Source: Bradyrhizobium sp. cir1 (lineage in GTDB: Bacteria; Pseudomonadota; Alphaproteobacteria; Rhizobiales; Xanthobacteraceae). From it: a stretch of 64,000 nucleotides of DNA. Shown one piece after another: positions 47,570 through 54,680 of the stretch. Made by a program: the position numbers and the translations under genes. The notes under the pieces are model-generated. The model ran no database searches. It saw nothing but the letters and a program-made list of their open reading frames with translations, and was not told the DNA's origin. Each line of letters opens with the position of its first letter. Position 1 is the first letter of the stretch. The stretch covers positions 620,001 through 684,000 of the forward strand of contig NZ_JACIHE010000001.1 in the NCBI RefSeq assembly GCF_014198245.1, in the 5' to 3' direction.

Positions 47570-48256
47570 ATGTCGGCGCCGCTCCAGATTGGACTCTTGG
47601 TGTTCCCGCGCGTCACCCAGCTCGACTTCACCGGCCCGTTGCAGGTGTTCGCCGCCGTCCCCGGCGCAAAGCTGCATTTGATCTGGAAGCGCCTCGAGCC
47701 GGTGCCGAGCGATTCCGCGCTCATCGTGACGCCGACCACGACATTCGCCGACTGCCCGCAACTCGACGTGATCTGCGTGCCCGGCGGCCGCGGCACCGAC
47801 GACCTGCTCAATGACGAGGAGGTGCTCGACTTCCTGCGCCGGCAGGCCGAGGGCGCCAAATACGTCACCTCGGTCTGCACGGGCTCGCTGGCACTCGGCG
47901 CCGCCGGCCTCTTGAAGGGCTACCGCGCCGCCACCCATTGGAGCGCGATGGAGATGCTCGCCCAATTCGGCGCCACGCCCACCAGGACGCGCGTCTGCAT
48001 CGATCGCAATCGCGTGACGGGCGGCGGCGTCACCGCAGGCATCGATTTCGCGCTGACGCTGGTGTCGATCCTGGTCAACCGCACCGCGGCGGAGGCGATC
48101 CAGCTCGGGATCGAATATAATCCGGCGCCGCCGTTCAATTCCGGCTCGCCCGACACGGCGCCCGCCGAGGTGTTAGCTGCCGTCAAGCAGCGCATCGCAC
48201 CTTTGCAGGCCTACCGCCTCGATGCCGTCAAGCGAGCGGCGGAGCGGGTGGTGTAG
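47570..48256 (+). CDS. DJ-1/PfpI family protein, isonitrile hydratase-like
   Basis: 228 residues from ATG 47570 with TTGGAGG upstream. The core QIGLLVFPRVTQLDFTGPLQVFAAVPG, the acidic-strand motif VPGGRGTDDLLNDEEVLDFLRRQAEG and the nucleophile elbow YVTSVCTGSLALGAAGLL match the isonitrile hydratase (InhA) branch of DJ-1/PfpI enzymes. It might hydrate isonitriles to N-formyl compounds; other branch members are uncharacterised. Divergent from the GlxA-type regulator with a candidate operator between them. Confidence 0.9.
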   Translation: MSAPLQIGLLVFPRVTQLDFTGPLQVFAAVPGAKLHLIWKRLEPVPSDSALIVTPTTTFADCPQLDVICVPGGRGTDDLLNDEEVLDFLRRQAEGAKYVTSVCTGSLALGAAGLLKGYRAATHWSAMEMLAQFGATPTRTRVCIDRNRVTGGGVTAGIDFALTLVSILVNRTAAEAIQLGIEYNPAPPFNSGSPDTAPAEVLAAVKQRIAPLQAYRLDAVKRAAERVV

Positions 48257-48330
48257 AGCGCGACGGCGCCTCCGTCTCCCGGACGCGCTGTAGCGCCGCG
48301 AGCGCGAAGTGGCGCAGGCTGCATCAGCAG

Positions 48331-48410
48331 CGTCATTGCGAGCGCAGCGAAGCAATCCAGCATCTTTCCGCGGAGGCAGCCTGGATTGCTTCGCTGCGCT
48401 CGCAATGACG
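48331..48410. repeat. 30-bp perfect inverted repeat (CGTCATTGCGAGCG family)
   Basis: The 30 bases at 48331-48360 (beginning CGTCATTGCGAGCGCAGCG) are an exact reverse complement of 48381-48410, with a 20-base loop that includes CCGCGG. This is a typical intergenic palindrome of Bradyrhizobium-type genomes and not part of any gene here. It would form a very stable hairpin in RNA from either strand. Confidence 0.85.
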
Positions 48411-48471
48411 GAGTTCGGAGCAGCAGCATTCGCTCCTCTCCGGTCCGGGCGCTGAGCGGCACCCAAAAGAA

Positions 48472-48501
48472 AAAGGCCGCTCGGTTTCCCAAGCGGCCTT
48501 T
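48472..48501 (-). terminator. Rho-independent terminator on the minus strand, 290 bases after NDUFA12
   Basis: AAAGGCCGCT (48472-48481) pairs with AGCGGCCTTT (48492-48501). Read on the minus strand the stem is followed by TTCTTTT, a proper T-run. The nearest minus-strand gene ends at 48792, so the hairpin is either a distant NDUFA12 terminator or the end of an unrecognised small RNA. Confidence 0.75.
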
Positions 48502-48791
48502 CCTGTCTTACGGCGGCTGCACATTCACATCGGGCGATTTCGGACCTTCCAGACCGGGGGCCTATCTCCCGATCGAGTCCTTGTCGGCGGCCGCTGCATT
48601 TCGGGACAGTCGCGAGCTGTTGCCCGAACCGAACGCGATGGTTTCCCATCTCCGTAAGATGGGATCATTGAGCCGCATCGCCCGTATCAGTGCAACAGCC
48701 GCGCAAGCGACATCCCCGCTGTTCCCGTTGTCCACAGCGGCGTGATGCGGATGCCGATGCATCCAGTCGAATGATGGAAGATCGCAGCCGG
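48502..48791 (-). ncRNA. Candidate small RNA or long 3' UTR behind NDUFA12
   Basis: No convincing frame lies in this stretch, yet it ends in the strong minus-strand terminator at 48472-48501 and contains other stems, for example TCCCATCT (48644-48651) with AGATGGGA (48657-48664) around a five-base loop. The arrangement fits either an independent small RNA ending at about 48472 or an NDUFA12 3' UTR. I do not recognise the sequence as 6S RNA, SRP RNA, tmRNA or RNase P RNA. Confidence 0.25.
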
Positions 48792-49199
48792 CTAGCCGGG
48801 CGTCCAGGGCTGATAGTCGCCGGTTGCCTTGGGACGCTTGCCGCTGGCGAGCGTCGAGCCGGAGGGCCGGTAGGCCTTGGCCGTGCCCGTGAGATTCGGC
48901 TGGTGCGGCTTTTCCCACTCGCGCGGCTGGTAGTTGATCTCGGTCGGCGGGGTGTCGACGACGTGATGGATCCAGCCGTGCCAGTCCGGCGGGATGCGGC
49001 TCGCCTCGGCATAGCCGTTATAGATCACCCAGCGCCGCTCGAAGCCGAGGGTCGGATCGATCGCCCCGCCGCGGGTGCGATAATAGAGGTTGCCCTGCTG
49101 GTCCTGGCCGACCAGTTCCCCGTACCGCTTGGTCCAGAGCTGGGTGCCAAACGTCTGGCCACTCCACCAGGTGAAGAACTTGAGGAAGAATTGTTTCAT
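48792..49199 (-). CDS. NDUFA12-family accessory subunit of NADH:ubiquinone oxidoreductase
   Basis: 135 residues from ATG 49199 (MKQFFLKFFTWWSGQTFGTQLWTK). The family pattern is present: GTQLWTKRYGELVGQDQQGNLYYRTRG, RRWVIYNGYAEASRIPPDWHGWIHHVVDTPP and the C-terminal WEKPHQPNLTGT. It is the bacterial homologue of mitochondrial complex I subunit NDUFA12 (B17.2), found in alphaproteobacteria and located on the matrix/cytoplasmic arm. It normally sits close to the DUF2155 gene; here 5.3 kb of unrelated genes separate the two, still on the same strand. Confidence 0.95.
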   Translation of the reverse strand: MKQFFLKFFTWWSGQTFGTQLWTKRYGELVGQDQQGNLYYRTRGGAIDPTLGFERRWVIYNGYAEASRIPPDWHGWIHHVVDTPPTEINYQPREWEKPHQPNLTGTAKAYRPSGSTLASGKRPKATGDYQPWTPG

Positions 49200-49444
49200 G
49201 CGGCAAGGGCCCTGCTTCGTCGGGTCCTGATGCCATCCGGACGGCGAAATGTCCAGTTCGCCGGGTGCGGCCGTACCCGCCACAAATGCGTACTCTGGAC
49301 AACTGCTCTCCGCCGCAAATCGGACGCGATCCGTTCATTCCGGGTACAGCGGTCCGGTGAGACGCTGCCTCGCGCGCAAACCGGCGTGATCCTGGAACCA
49401 CCGTCCCGTCGCTGGGTTGGCTTCCGGGAAAAAGGAGCTTGATC

Positions 49445-50104
49445 ATGAAAAGTCTGAAAGTCTTGAGCGCGGCAGCCGCCTTGGCGCTGGTCCTTCCGCT
49501 GGCGACGCCGAGCTTCGCACAGGGCCATGGTGGTCACGGCGGCGGTGGCGGTGCGCATTTCGGCGGTGGCGGGGGTGCTCACTTCGGCGGCGGTGGCGCG
49601 CGGATCGGCGGGGGCGGCGCGGCCTTCCACGGCGGCGGCGGCAATTTCGCTGCCGGCGGGGCCATGCGTCCGAGTGGCGGCAGTTTCGCGGCCGGCGCGG
49701 CGGCACGTCCGAGCGGCAGCAGTTTCGTCGGTGGCATGGCGAGCCGGCCGACCATCTCGCCGTCCTTCAGCGGGACGCGGAGCGTCGCAACCGCGGGCAA
49801 CTGGCAGGGCGGTAGCGGCAATTGGAGCGGCCATCACTGGCATCATCGTCACGGCGGCTTCTGGCCCGGCTTTGCGGCTGGCGCCGCGATCGGCGGCCTC
49901 GGCTCGTATGCCTATTACGGCGGCGGGTACTACGATGACCCCTACTACTATGGCGACAGCTACTATGATGAGCCGTCAGTGGCGGTGGTGCCCGACAGCG
50001 GCGGCGACGATTCCGCAGCCTACTGCGCGCAGCGCTACAGGTCGTATGATCCGGCCTCCGGCACCTATCTCGGCTATGACGGGCAGCGCCATCCCTGCCC
50101 TTGA
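49445..50104 (+). CDS. BA14K family secreted protein, glycine-rich
   Basis: 219 residues from ATG 49445, preceded by AAAGGAG. A signal peptide (ending near TPSFA-Q at 25) is followed by Gly/His and Gly/Ala repeats (HGGGGGAHFGGGGGAHFGGG), a hydrophobic Gly-rich segment (FAAGAAIGGLGSYAYYGG), a Tyr/Asp-rich stretch, and the conserved BA14K end CAQRYRSYDPASGTYLGYDGQRHPCP. BA14K was described as a Brucella immunoreactive protein with lectin-like properties; most homologues have no known role. Probably periplasmic or membrane-attached. A terminator follows. Confidence 0.88.
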   Translation: MKSLKVLSAAAALALVLPLATPSFAQGHGGHGGGGGAHFGGGGGAHFGGGGARIGGGGAAFHGGGGNFAAGGAMRPSGGSFAAGAAARPSGSSFVGGMASRPTISPSFSGTRSVATAGNWQGGSGNWSGHHWHHRHGGFWPGFAAGAAIGGLGSYAYYGGGYYDDPYYYGDSYYDEPSVAVVPDSGGDDSAAYCAQRYRSYDPASGTYLGYDGQRHPCP

Positions 50105-50130
50105 GCGCACCGATCACGCCTGACGCAAAC

Positions 50131-50157
50131 GGCGTCGCAGCGATGCGGCGCCTTTTT
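50131..50157 (+). terminator. Rho-independent terminator after the BA14K gene
   Basis: GGCGTCGCA (50131-50139) pairs with TGCGGCGCC (50144-50152) through one G-U pair, with a GCGA loop and five T residues to 50157. Confidence 0.85.
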
Positions 50158-50352
50158 CGCGTGTGCCGCGCCCCTCACCTGTTCCGCGTGCATCGGCCTC
50201 GTTGCTTGCGACGTTGTGTACAAGTCGATGCAAACGGACCTCTATTCACCGCGCCGTGCATATCTCCCCCGATCCAATCCAAAATTGACCCGGCACTCGA
50301 TTCGCGGATATCACACATTACTTGTGGGGACTTCGATCTACTGGGAAATGTC

Positions 50353-50766
50353 ATGCCGCGTATCCTCGTGGTAGATGACGATCCGATGGTCGGCGCGACC
50401 ATCGAGGTCCTCCTCCAACGTCAGGGCTTCGACGTCACGTTGGCTGACGGCGGCGAAGCGGGACTGGCTGCGCTGGAAACGCAGGCCTACGACGTGATGC
50501 TGGTCGACATCTTCATGCCGCACATGCGCGGCTTCGAATCCATCCGCATCTTTCACGAGCGCGCGCCGGCGATCCCGCTGATCGCGATGTCCGGCTACGC
50601 CTTCGCCTCGTCCGCCTCGCCCTCTCCCGATTTCCTGCGCATGGCGCTGGAGCTCGGCGCGAGCCGCTGCCTGCGCAAGCCGTTCACGCCGGACGCGCTG
50701 CTGACCAGCATCCGGGAATGCCTCGCCGGCGGGAGCGCGCCGAAGGACAAGAAAGAAGCCCCTTGA
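50353..50766 (+). CDS. Single-domain response regulator
   Basis: 137 residues from ATG 50353 (MPRILVVDDDPMVGATIEVLL). The acidic triplet VVDDD, phospho-acceptor Asp52 in VMLVDIFMPHMRG, the Ser of AMSGYAFASSAS and the Lys of CLRKPFTPDALL form a complete receiver, and there is no output domain. Its TGA overlaps the TTG start of the kinase next door, so the pair is translationally coupled and probably forms one phosphotransfer unit with the kinase's own receiver. Confidence 0.92.
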   Translation: MPRILVVDDDPMVGATIEVLLQRQGFDVTLADGGEAGLAALETQAYDVMLVDIFMPHMRGFESIRIFHERAPAIPLIAMSGYAFASSASPSPDFLRMALELGASRCLRKPFTPDALLTSIRECLAGGSAPKDKKEAP

Positions 50767-53018
50767 TTCCAACGCAGCGCGTCATTCTCGGTGCTGGACT
50801 TGCAATCCTCCTGATCATCACCGCAGCCTCGATCGCCCTCGACGTGAAGTCGCGGTCCGAGGCCGCATGGGTCAATCACACCGTCCAGGTGCAGAAGAAG
50901 ATCTCCGACCTGCGCGTGCTGCTGCGGCGCGCCGAGAGTGCCGCGCGCGGCTACGAGCTCTATCGCAGCCCGGGTTTCAAGGACGAGTTCGAGGCGGTGC
51001 GCGCCCAGATCGCGCCGGCGCTTGCCGATCTCAAGAGCGGCGTGCGCGACAATGCCGATCAGGTCGCGCTGCTGGAGGGCACCGAGCCGCTGGCGCTGCG
51101 CCGGGTCGAGATCGCCGCCGAGGCGATGCGCCTGCGCGCCATGAACGACGAGGCCGGCATCGCCGTGCTCAACGGCAAGGCCGAGGGCCGCGGCCTGATG
51201 GCCACGGTGATGGGCAATCTGGACCATTTGAGCGCGGAGGAAGAACGCCTGCTCGCCGCGCGCTCGCAGGATTCGCGCCGCACCGGCATCGTGCTGCTCG
51301 GCATCGATGTCGCCGGCGCGCTGGTGATCCTGCTGCTGGTCGTGATGGTGATGCGCGAGAGCCAGCGCACCCAGTTCGCGCTCAAGAGCACGCTGCTGGA
51401 GACCACGGCCGCCAAGGAGCAGCTCGAGGCCGCGGTCGCCGAGCGCACCGAGCATCTGGTCGCCGCGCATGACGAGCTGCGGCTGTCGGTCAACGTGCTC
51501 CAGAGCACCTTTCGCAGCATGGCGGAGGCGGTGCTGGTCATCGACGCCGAGGGCAACGTCCTTCTGTCCAATCCGGCCGCCGAGCGCATGCTGCTGCACC
51601 GCGCCGGCATGAACCTCGGCAATCTGCGGGCGCTGTCCGACGTATTTCACGGCGACGGGCTCACGCCGATGAAGGCCGAGGAGCTGCCTTCGGCGCGCGT
51701 GCTGCGCGGCGAGGAATTCGAAGATCTGGAGATGATCGTCCGGCCGCACAGCGGCAATCAAGTGCGCCATCTCATGATCAGCGGCCGGCCGATGCTGGAC
51801 GGACAAGGCGACATCTCGGGCGCGGTGCTGGTCTATCACGACGCGACCACCTCGCGCGAGACCGAGCGGCAACTGCACCAGTCGCAGAAGCTGGATGCCA
51901 TCGGCAAGCTGACCGGCGGCGTCGCGCACGACTTCAACAACATGCTGACCGTCATCTCCGGCAACACGGAAACGCTGGTCGCGAGCCTGAAGCAGCAGCC
52001 GGAGCTGCAGCGCGTGGCGCGCCTGATCGACGATGCCGCTGAGCGCTGCGCCGAGCTGATCCAGCATCTGCTCGCGTTTGCGCGCAGGCAGCCGCTGCAG
52101 CCGCGCAACGTCGAGATCAACGCCGCGATTACGGACATCGCAAAACTGCTGCGCCCGACGCTCGGCGAGCAGATCCAGATCGAGACGGTGCTGCAACAGG
52201 GACCGATGACGGCCCATATCGATCCGTCCCGGCTCACCAATGCCGTGCTCAACATGGCGATCAACGCCCGCGACGCCATGCCGAACGGCGGCAAGCTGCT
52301 GCTGGAGACCCACCGCGTCGTGCTCGATGAGGCCTATGCGCAGGCCAATGCGGAGGTTCGGCCCGGCCCCTATGTGATGCTCGCGGTCAGCGACACCGGC
52401 ACCGGCATGTCGGCCGATACCCAGCAGATGGCATTCGAGCCGTTCTTCACCACCAAGGAGGTCGGCAAGGGATCGGGACTCGGCCTCTCCATGGTCTACG
52501 GCTTCGTCAAGCAGTCCGGCGGCCACATCAAGATCTACAGCGAGGAAGGCCACGGCACCACGATCAAGCTCTATCTGCCGCCGGGCGAAGGCACGCCGGA
52601 CGCGGCCGCGACCGTTGCGCCGCAGGCCGAAGGCGGTGCCGAGACCATTTTCGTGGTCGAGGACGATCCGCTGGTGCGCAACTTCGTCACCGCACAATTG
52701 CAGAGTCTTGGCTACAAGACGGTCGCCGCGCCCGACAGCCGGGCGGCGCTGGAAATGATCGAGGCCGGTCAGGCCTTCGATCTGCTGTTCACCGACGTCG
52801 TCATCCCCGGCGGCATGAGCGGGCGCGAGCTCGCCGAGAAGGTGGCAGCTCTCCGCCCCGGGCTGAAGGTGCTCTACACCTCCGGCTACACCGACAACGC
52901 CATCGTCCACCACGGCAAGTTAGATGACGGCGTGCTGCTGCTGACGAAACCCTATCGCCGCAACCAGCTCGCCGAGATGATCCGCAAGGCGCTGGGCGGT
53001 GGCGGGATGGCGAGTTAG
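50763..53018 (+). CDS. CHASE3 hybrid sensor histidine kinase with C-terminal receiver
   Basis: About 751 residues from TTG 50763, which overlaps the upstream stop as TTGA. Membrane helix (about 5-24), periplasmic CHASE3 domain (VQKKISDLRVLLRRAESAARGYELY), second helix (GIVLLGIDVAGALVILLLVVMVM), coiled coil and a PAS domain (about 245-360, FRSMAEAVLVIDAEGNVLLSNPAAERML). HisKA follows with its His in GGVAHDFNNMLTVISGN, then HATPase (NMAINARDAM, DTGTGM, KGSGLGLSMVYGF) and a receiver with Asp in FDLLFTDVVIPGGMSG. It is the second CHASE3 kinase in the window. Stops overlap with the convergent EamA gene. Confidence 0.95.
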   Translation: MIPTQRVILGAGLAILLIITAASIALDVKSRSEAAWVNHTVQVQKKISDLRVLLRRAESAARGYELYRSPGFKDEFEAVRAQIAPALADLKSGVRDNADQVALLEGTEPLALRRVEIAAEAMRLRAMNDEAGIAVLNGKAEGRGLMATVMGNLDHLSAEEERLLAARSQDSRRTGIVLLGIDVAGALVILLLVVMVMRESQRTQFALKSTLLETTAAKEQLEAAVAERTEHLVAAHDELRLSVNVLQSTFRSMAEAVLVIDAEGNVLLSNPAAERMLLHRAGMNLGNLRALSDVFHGDGLTPMKAEELPSARVLRGEEFEDLEMIVRPHSGNQVRHLMISGRPMLDGQGDISGAVLVYHDATTSRETERQLHQSQKLDAIGKLTGGVAHDFNNMLTVISGNTETLVASLKQQPELQRVARLIDDAAERCAELIQHLLAFARRQPLQPRNVEINAAITDIAKLLRPTLGEQIQIETVLQQGPMTAHIDPSRLTNAVLNMAINARDAMPNGGKLLLETHRVVLDEAYAQANAEVRPGPYVMLAVSDTGTGMSADTQQMAFEPFFTTKEVGKGSGLGLSMVYGFVKQSGGHIKIYSEEGHGTTIKLYLPPGEGTPDAAATVAPQAEGGAETIFVVEDDPLVRNFVTAQLQSLGYKTVAAPDSRAALEMIEAGQAFDLLFTDVVIPGGMSGRELAEKVAALRPGLKVLYTSGYTDNAIVHHGKLDDGVLLLTKPYRRNQLAEMIRKALGGGGMAS

Positions 53019-53911
53019 CGCGTCGCCAGCACCACCGCGGCCAGCGTGAAGACCAGCGCGGCGATCTGCCCTGCCCCGAGCGGCTCGCCCAGCGCGATCG
53101 CGGAGGCGACGACGCCGATCACCGGCACTGCCATGGTGCCGATCGCGGCGACGGAAGCCGGCAGGCGCGAAAGTGCCGCGAACCAGCTGACATAGGCGAT
53201 GCAGAACTGCACCACGGTGGAATAGACCAGCAGCCACCAGCCGACCGGCGTCACCAGCGACAGATGCGTGGTCTCGATCAGGAGGCCGATGACCGAGATC
53301 GGCAGGCAGCCGATCCCGATCTGCCAGGCCGCGGCCGTGATCGGCGGCAGATGGATCGGGTACTTCTTCGAGAACACCGTGCCGACGGCGAAGCCGAACG
53401 CGCCGCCCAGCGCCATGATGATTCCCGGCAGCTTCTCCGCGCTCGCGGCAATGCCGTTGCCGCCCATGATCGAGGCCAATCCCGCAAAGGCCATCACCAG
53501 CCCCAGCGTGCGCAGCACGGTCGGCCGCTCCCCTAACACCGGCCAGGCGATAATCGAGGCCCAGACCGGCATGGTGTAGGCGATCAGCGCCGCCTCGCTC
53601 GCCGGCAGCCACAGCAGCGCCAGCCCCATCAGCACCATCCAGCCGGTGACGTTGAGGGCGGCGGCGGTCAAGAGGCGCGGCCAGATCGCAGGCCCGACCT
53701 TCAGGCTCTGCCGGCGGACGACGGCCAGCGCCGCCAGGAGCACGGCCCCGAGCACGCCGGTGACCCCGCGCAGGGTGAGCGGCGGCAGCTCGGCGAGCAG
53801 GAACTTCGTTACCGGCCAGTTGAAGCCCCAGCCGATCGAGGTGATCGCAAGGAACATCAGGCCGGCCGGGGCGATGCGCGGTCGCGCATCCCGGCGAGTC
53901 GAATCATGCAT
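53015..53911 (-). CDS. EamA/DMT superfamily transporter
   Basis: 298 residues with ten membrane helices in two EamA repeats (LMFLAITSIGWGFNWPVTKFLL and ALGGAFGFAVGTVFSKKYPI). It should move a small metabolite, probably outward; substrate unknown. Its stop overlaps the stop of the convergent kinase by four bases. It is one of three DMT carriers in this window. Confidence 0.92.
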   Translation of the reverse strand: MHDSTRRDARPRIAPAGLMFLAITSIGWGFNWPVTKFLLAELPPLTLRGVTGVLGAVLLAALAVVRRQSLKVGPAIWPRLLTAAALNVTGWMVLMGLALLWLPASEAALIAYTMPVWASIIAWPVLGERPTVLRTLGLVMAFAGLASIMGGNGIAASAEKLPGIIMALGGAFGFAVGTVFSKKYPIHLPPITAAAWQIGIGCLPISVIGLLIETTHLSLVTPVGWWLLVYSTVVQFCIAYVSWFAALSRLPASVAAIGTMAVPVIGVVASAIALGEPLGAGQIAALVFTLAAVVLATR

Positions 53912-54680
53912 GTGGGTAGTCCGGCAAAATCGAGATCAGCTTGGCCCGGATTCGCTAGCCCGACCACCACCTCAGCGGGCATGCCTGCCTTCACCCTCCG
54001 TAGGGCTACGTGAGTCCAGCTGACGCAATCCCATTGCTCAAAAATATAGCTGCCCTGTGAACAGCGGGATGAAGGTCCGCATCATCGCCGGATGCAAATT
54101 TTTTCGGTTGGGAATCCCTGAGGACTCACTGATACTTGGCACAACAACAGGCGCGGCCTTGACCCCTGTTATCCCCCGCAATCCACCATATTTAGTATTT
54201 GATTCAGGAACTCGCACTAGTTCTTGACGGGCGCAACGGAGAGTCCTAGCTTTCGATCCGTTCGGCGCGAGTGAGTTTGCGTCCCGCCGGCACTCCCCCA
54301 AAGGGTCTCGCAAATCACCACTCCGCCGGCCGGCCAAAGGCAGCGGAATAAGGGCTTGTCTGCCCTGTGAAAGCGGACTTTTCGGGCGCCAGAACGGGCC
54401 GGCAAAAGGCTCGGATGGCATCGATAGAAGTTGTGACGTTGTGGGGCGTTGAACGCATGTCGCGCACATCCCGTTGGGGCGGATGAGCGTGGACGTGCCG
54501 GCGGATGATCGATGCACGCATCGAGCAATCGCGCCGGGAGAAACTGGGCCGGAATCCACCGGCTGAACTGCGAAGCCTTAAGGCCACAAACGGCCTGGGA
54601 GGAATCGCGAACTGAAATGACGACCCGGCACGCCCCCAACGAGGGGCGGGACCGGTCAAAGATAAGGACGGGGCAAGACC
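53912..54680 (+). promoter_or_regulatory. Long intergenic region and probable structured leader of nrdJ
   Basis: 769 bases with no convincing gene. A sigma70-like promoter is placed at 54224-54252, which would give a leader of about 420 bases. That leader is rich in potential stems, for example GTTTGCG (54271-54277) with CGCAAAT near 54310, and AGGCC/GGCCT around ACAAAC near 54580. A cobalamin riboswitch would be logical before a B12-dependent enzyme, but I could not find its conserved core; some similarity around GGAATCCACCGGCTGAACTG is too weak to call. Confidence 0.35.
54224..54252 (+). promoter_or_regulatory. Candidate sigma70 promoter for nrdJ
   Basis: TTGACG (54224-54229), a 17-base spacer and TAGCTT (54247-54252) fit the alphaproteobacterial housekeeping consensus. 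Transcription would start near 54259. Confidence 0.4.

Noticed and set aside
53912..54559. Minus-strand frames across the nrdJ leader
   Set aside because: No ribosome-binding site, signal or recognisable domain, and composition suggests chance; the region is better explained as a leader.
54520..54620. Cobalamin riboswitch core before nrdJ
   Set aside because: GGAATCC...CTGAACTGCGAA recalls part of the consensus but the GCCACTG box and the correct spacing are absent.
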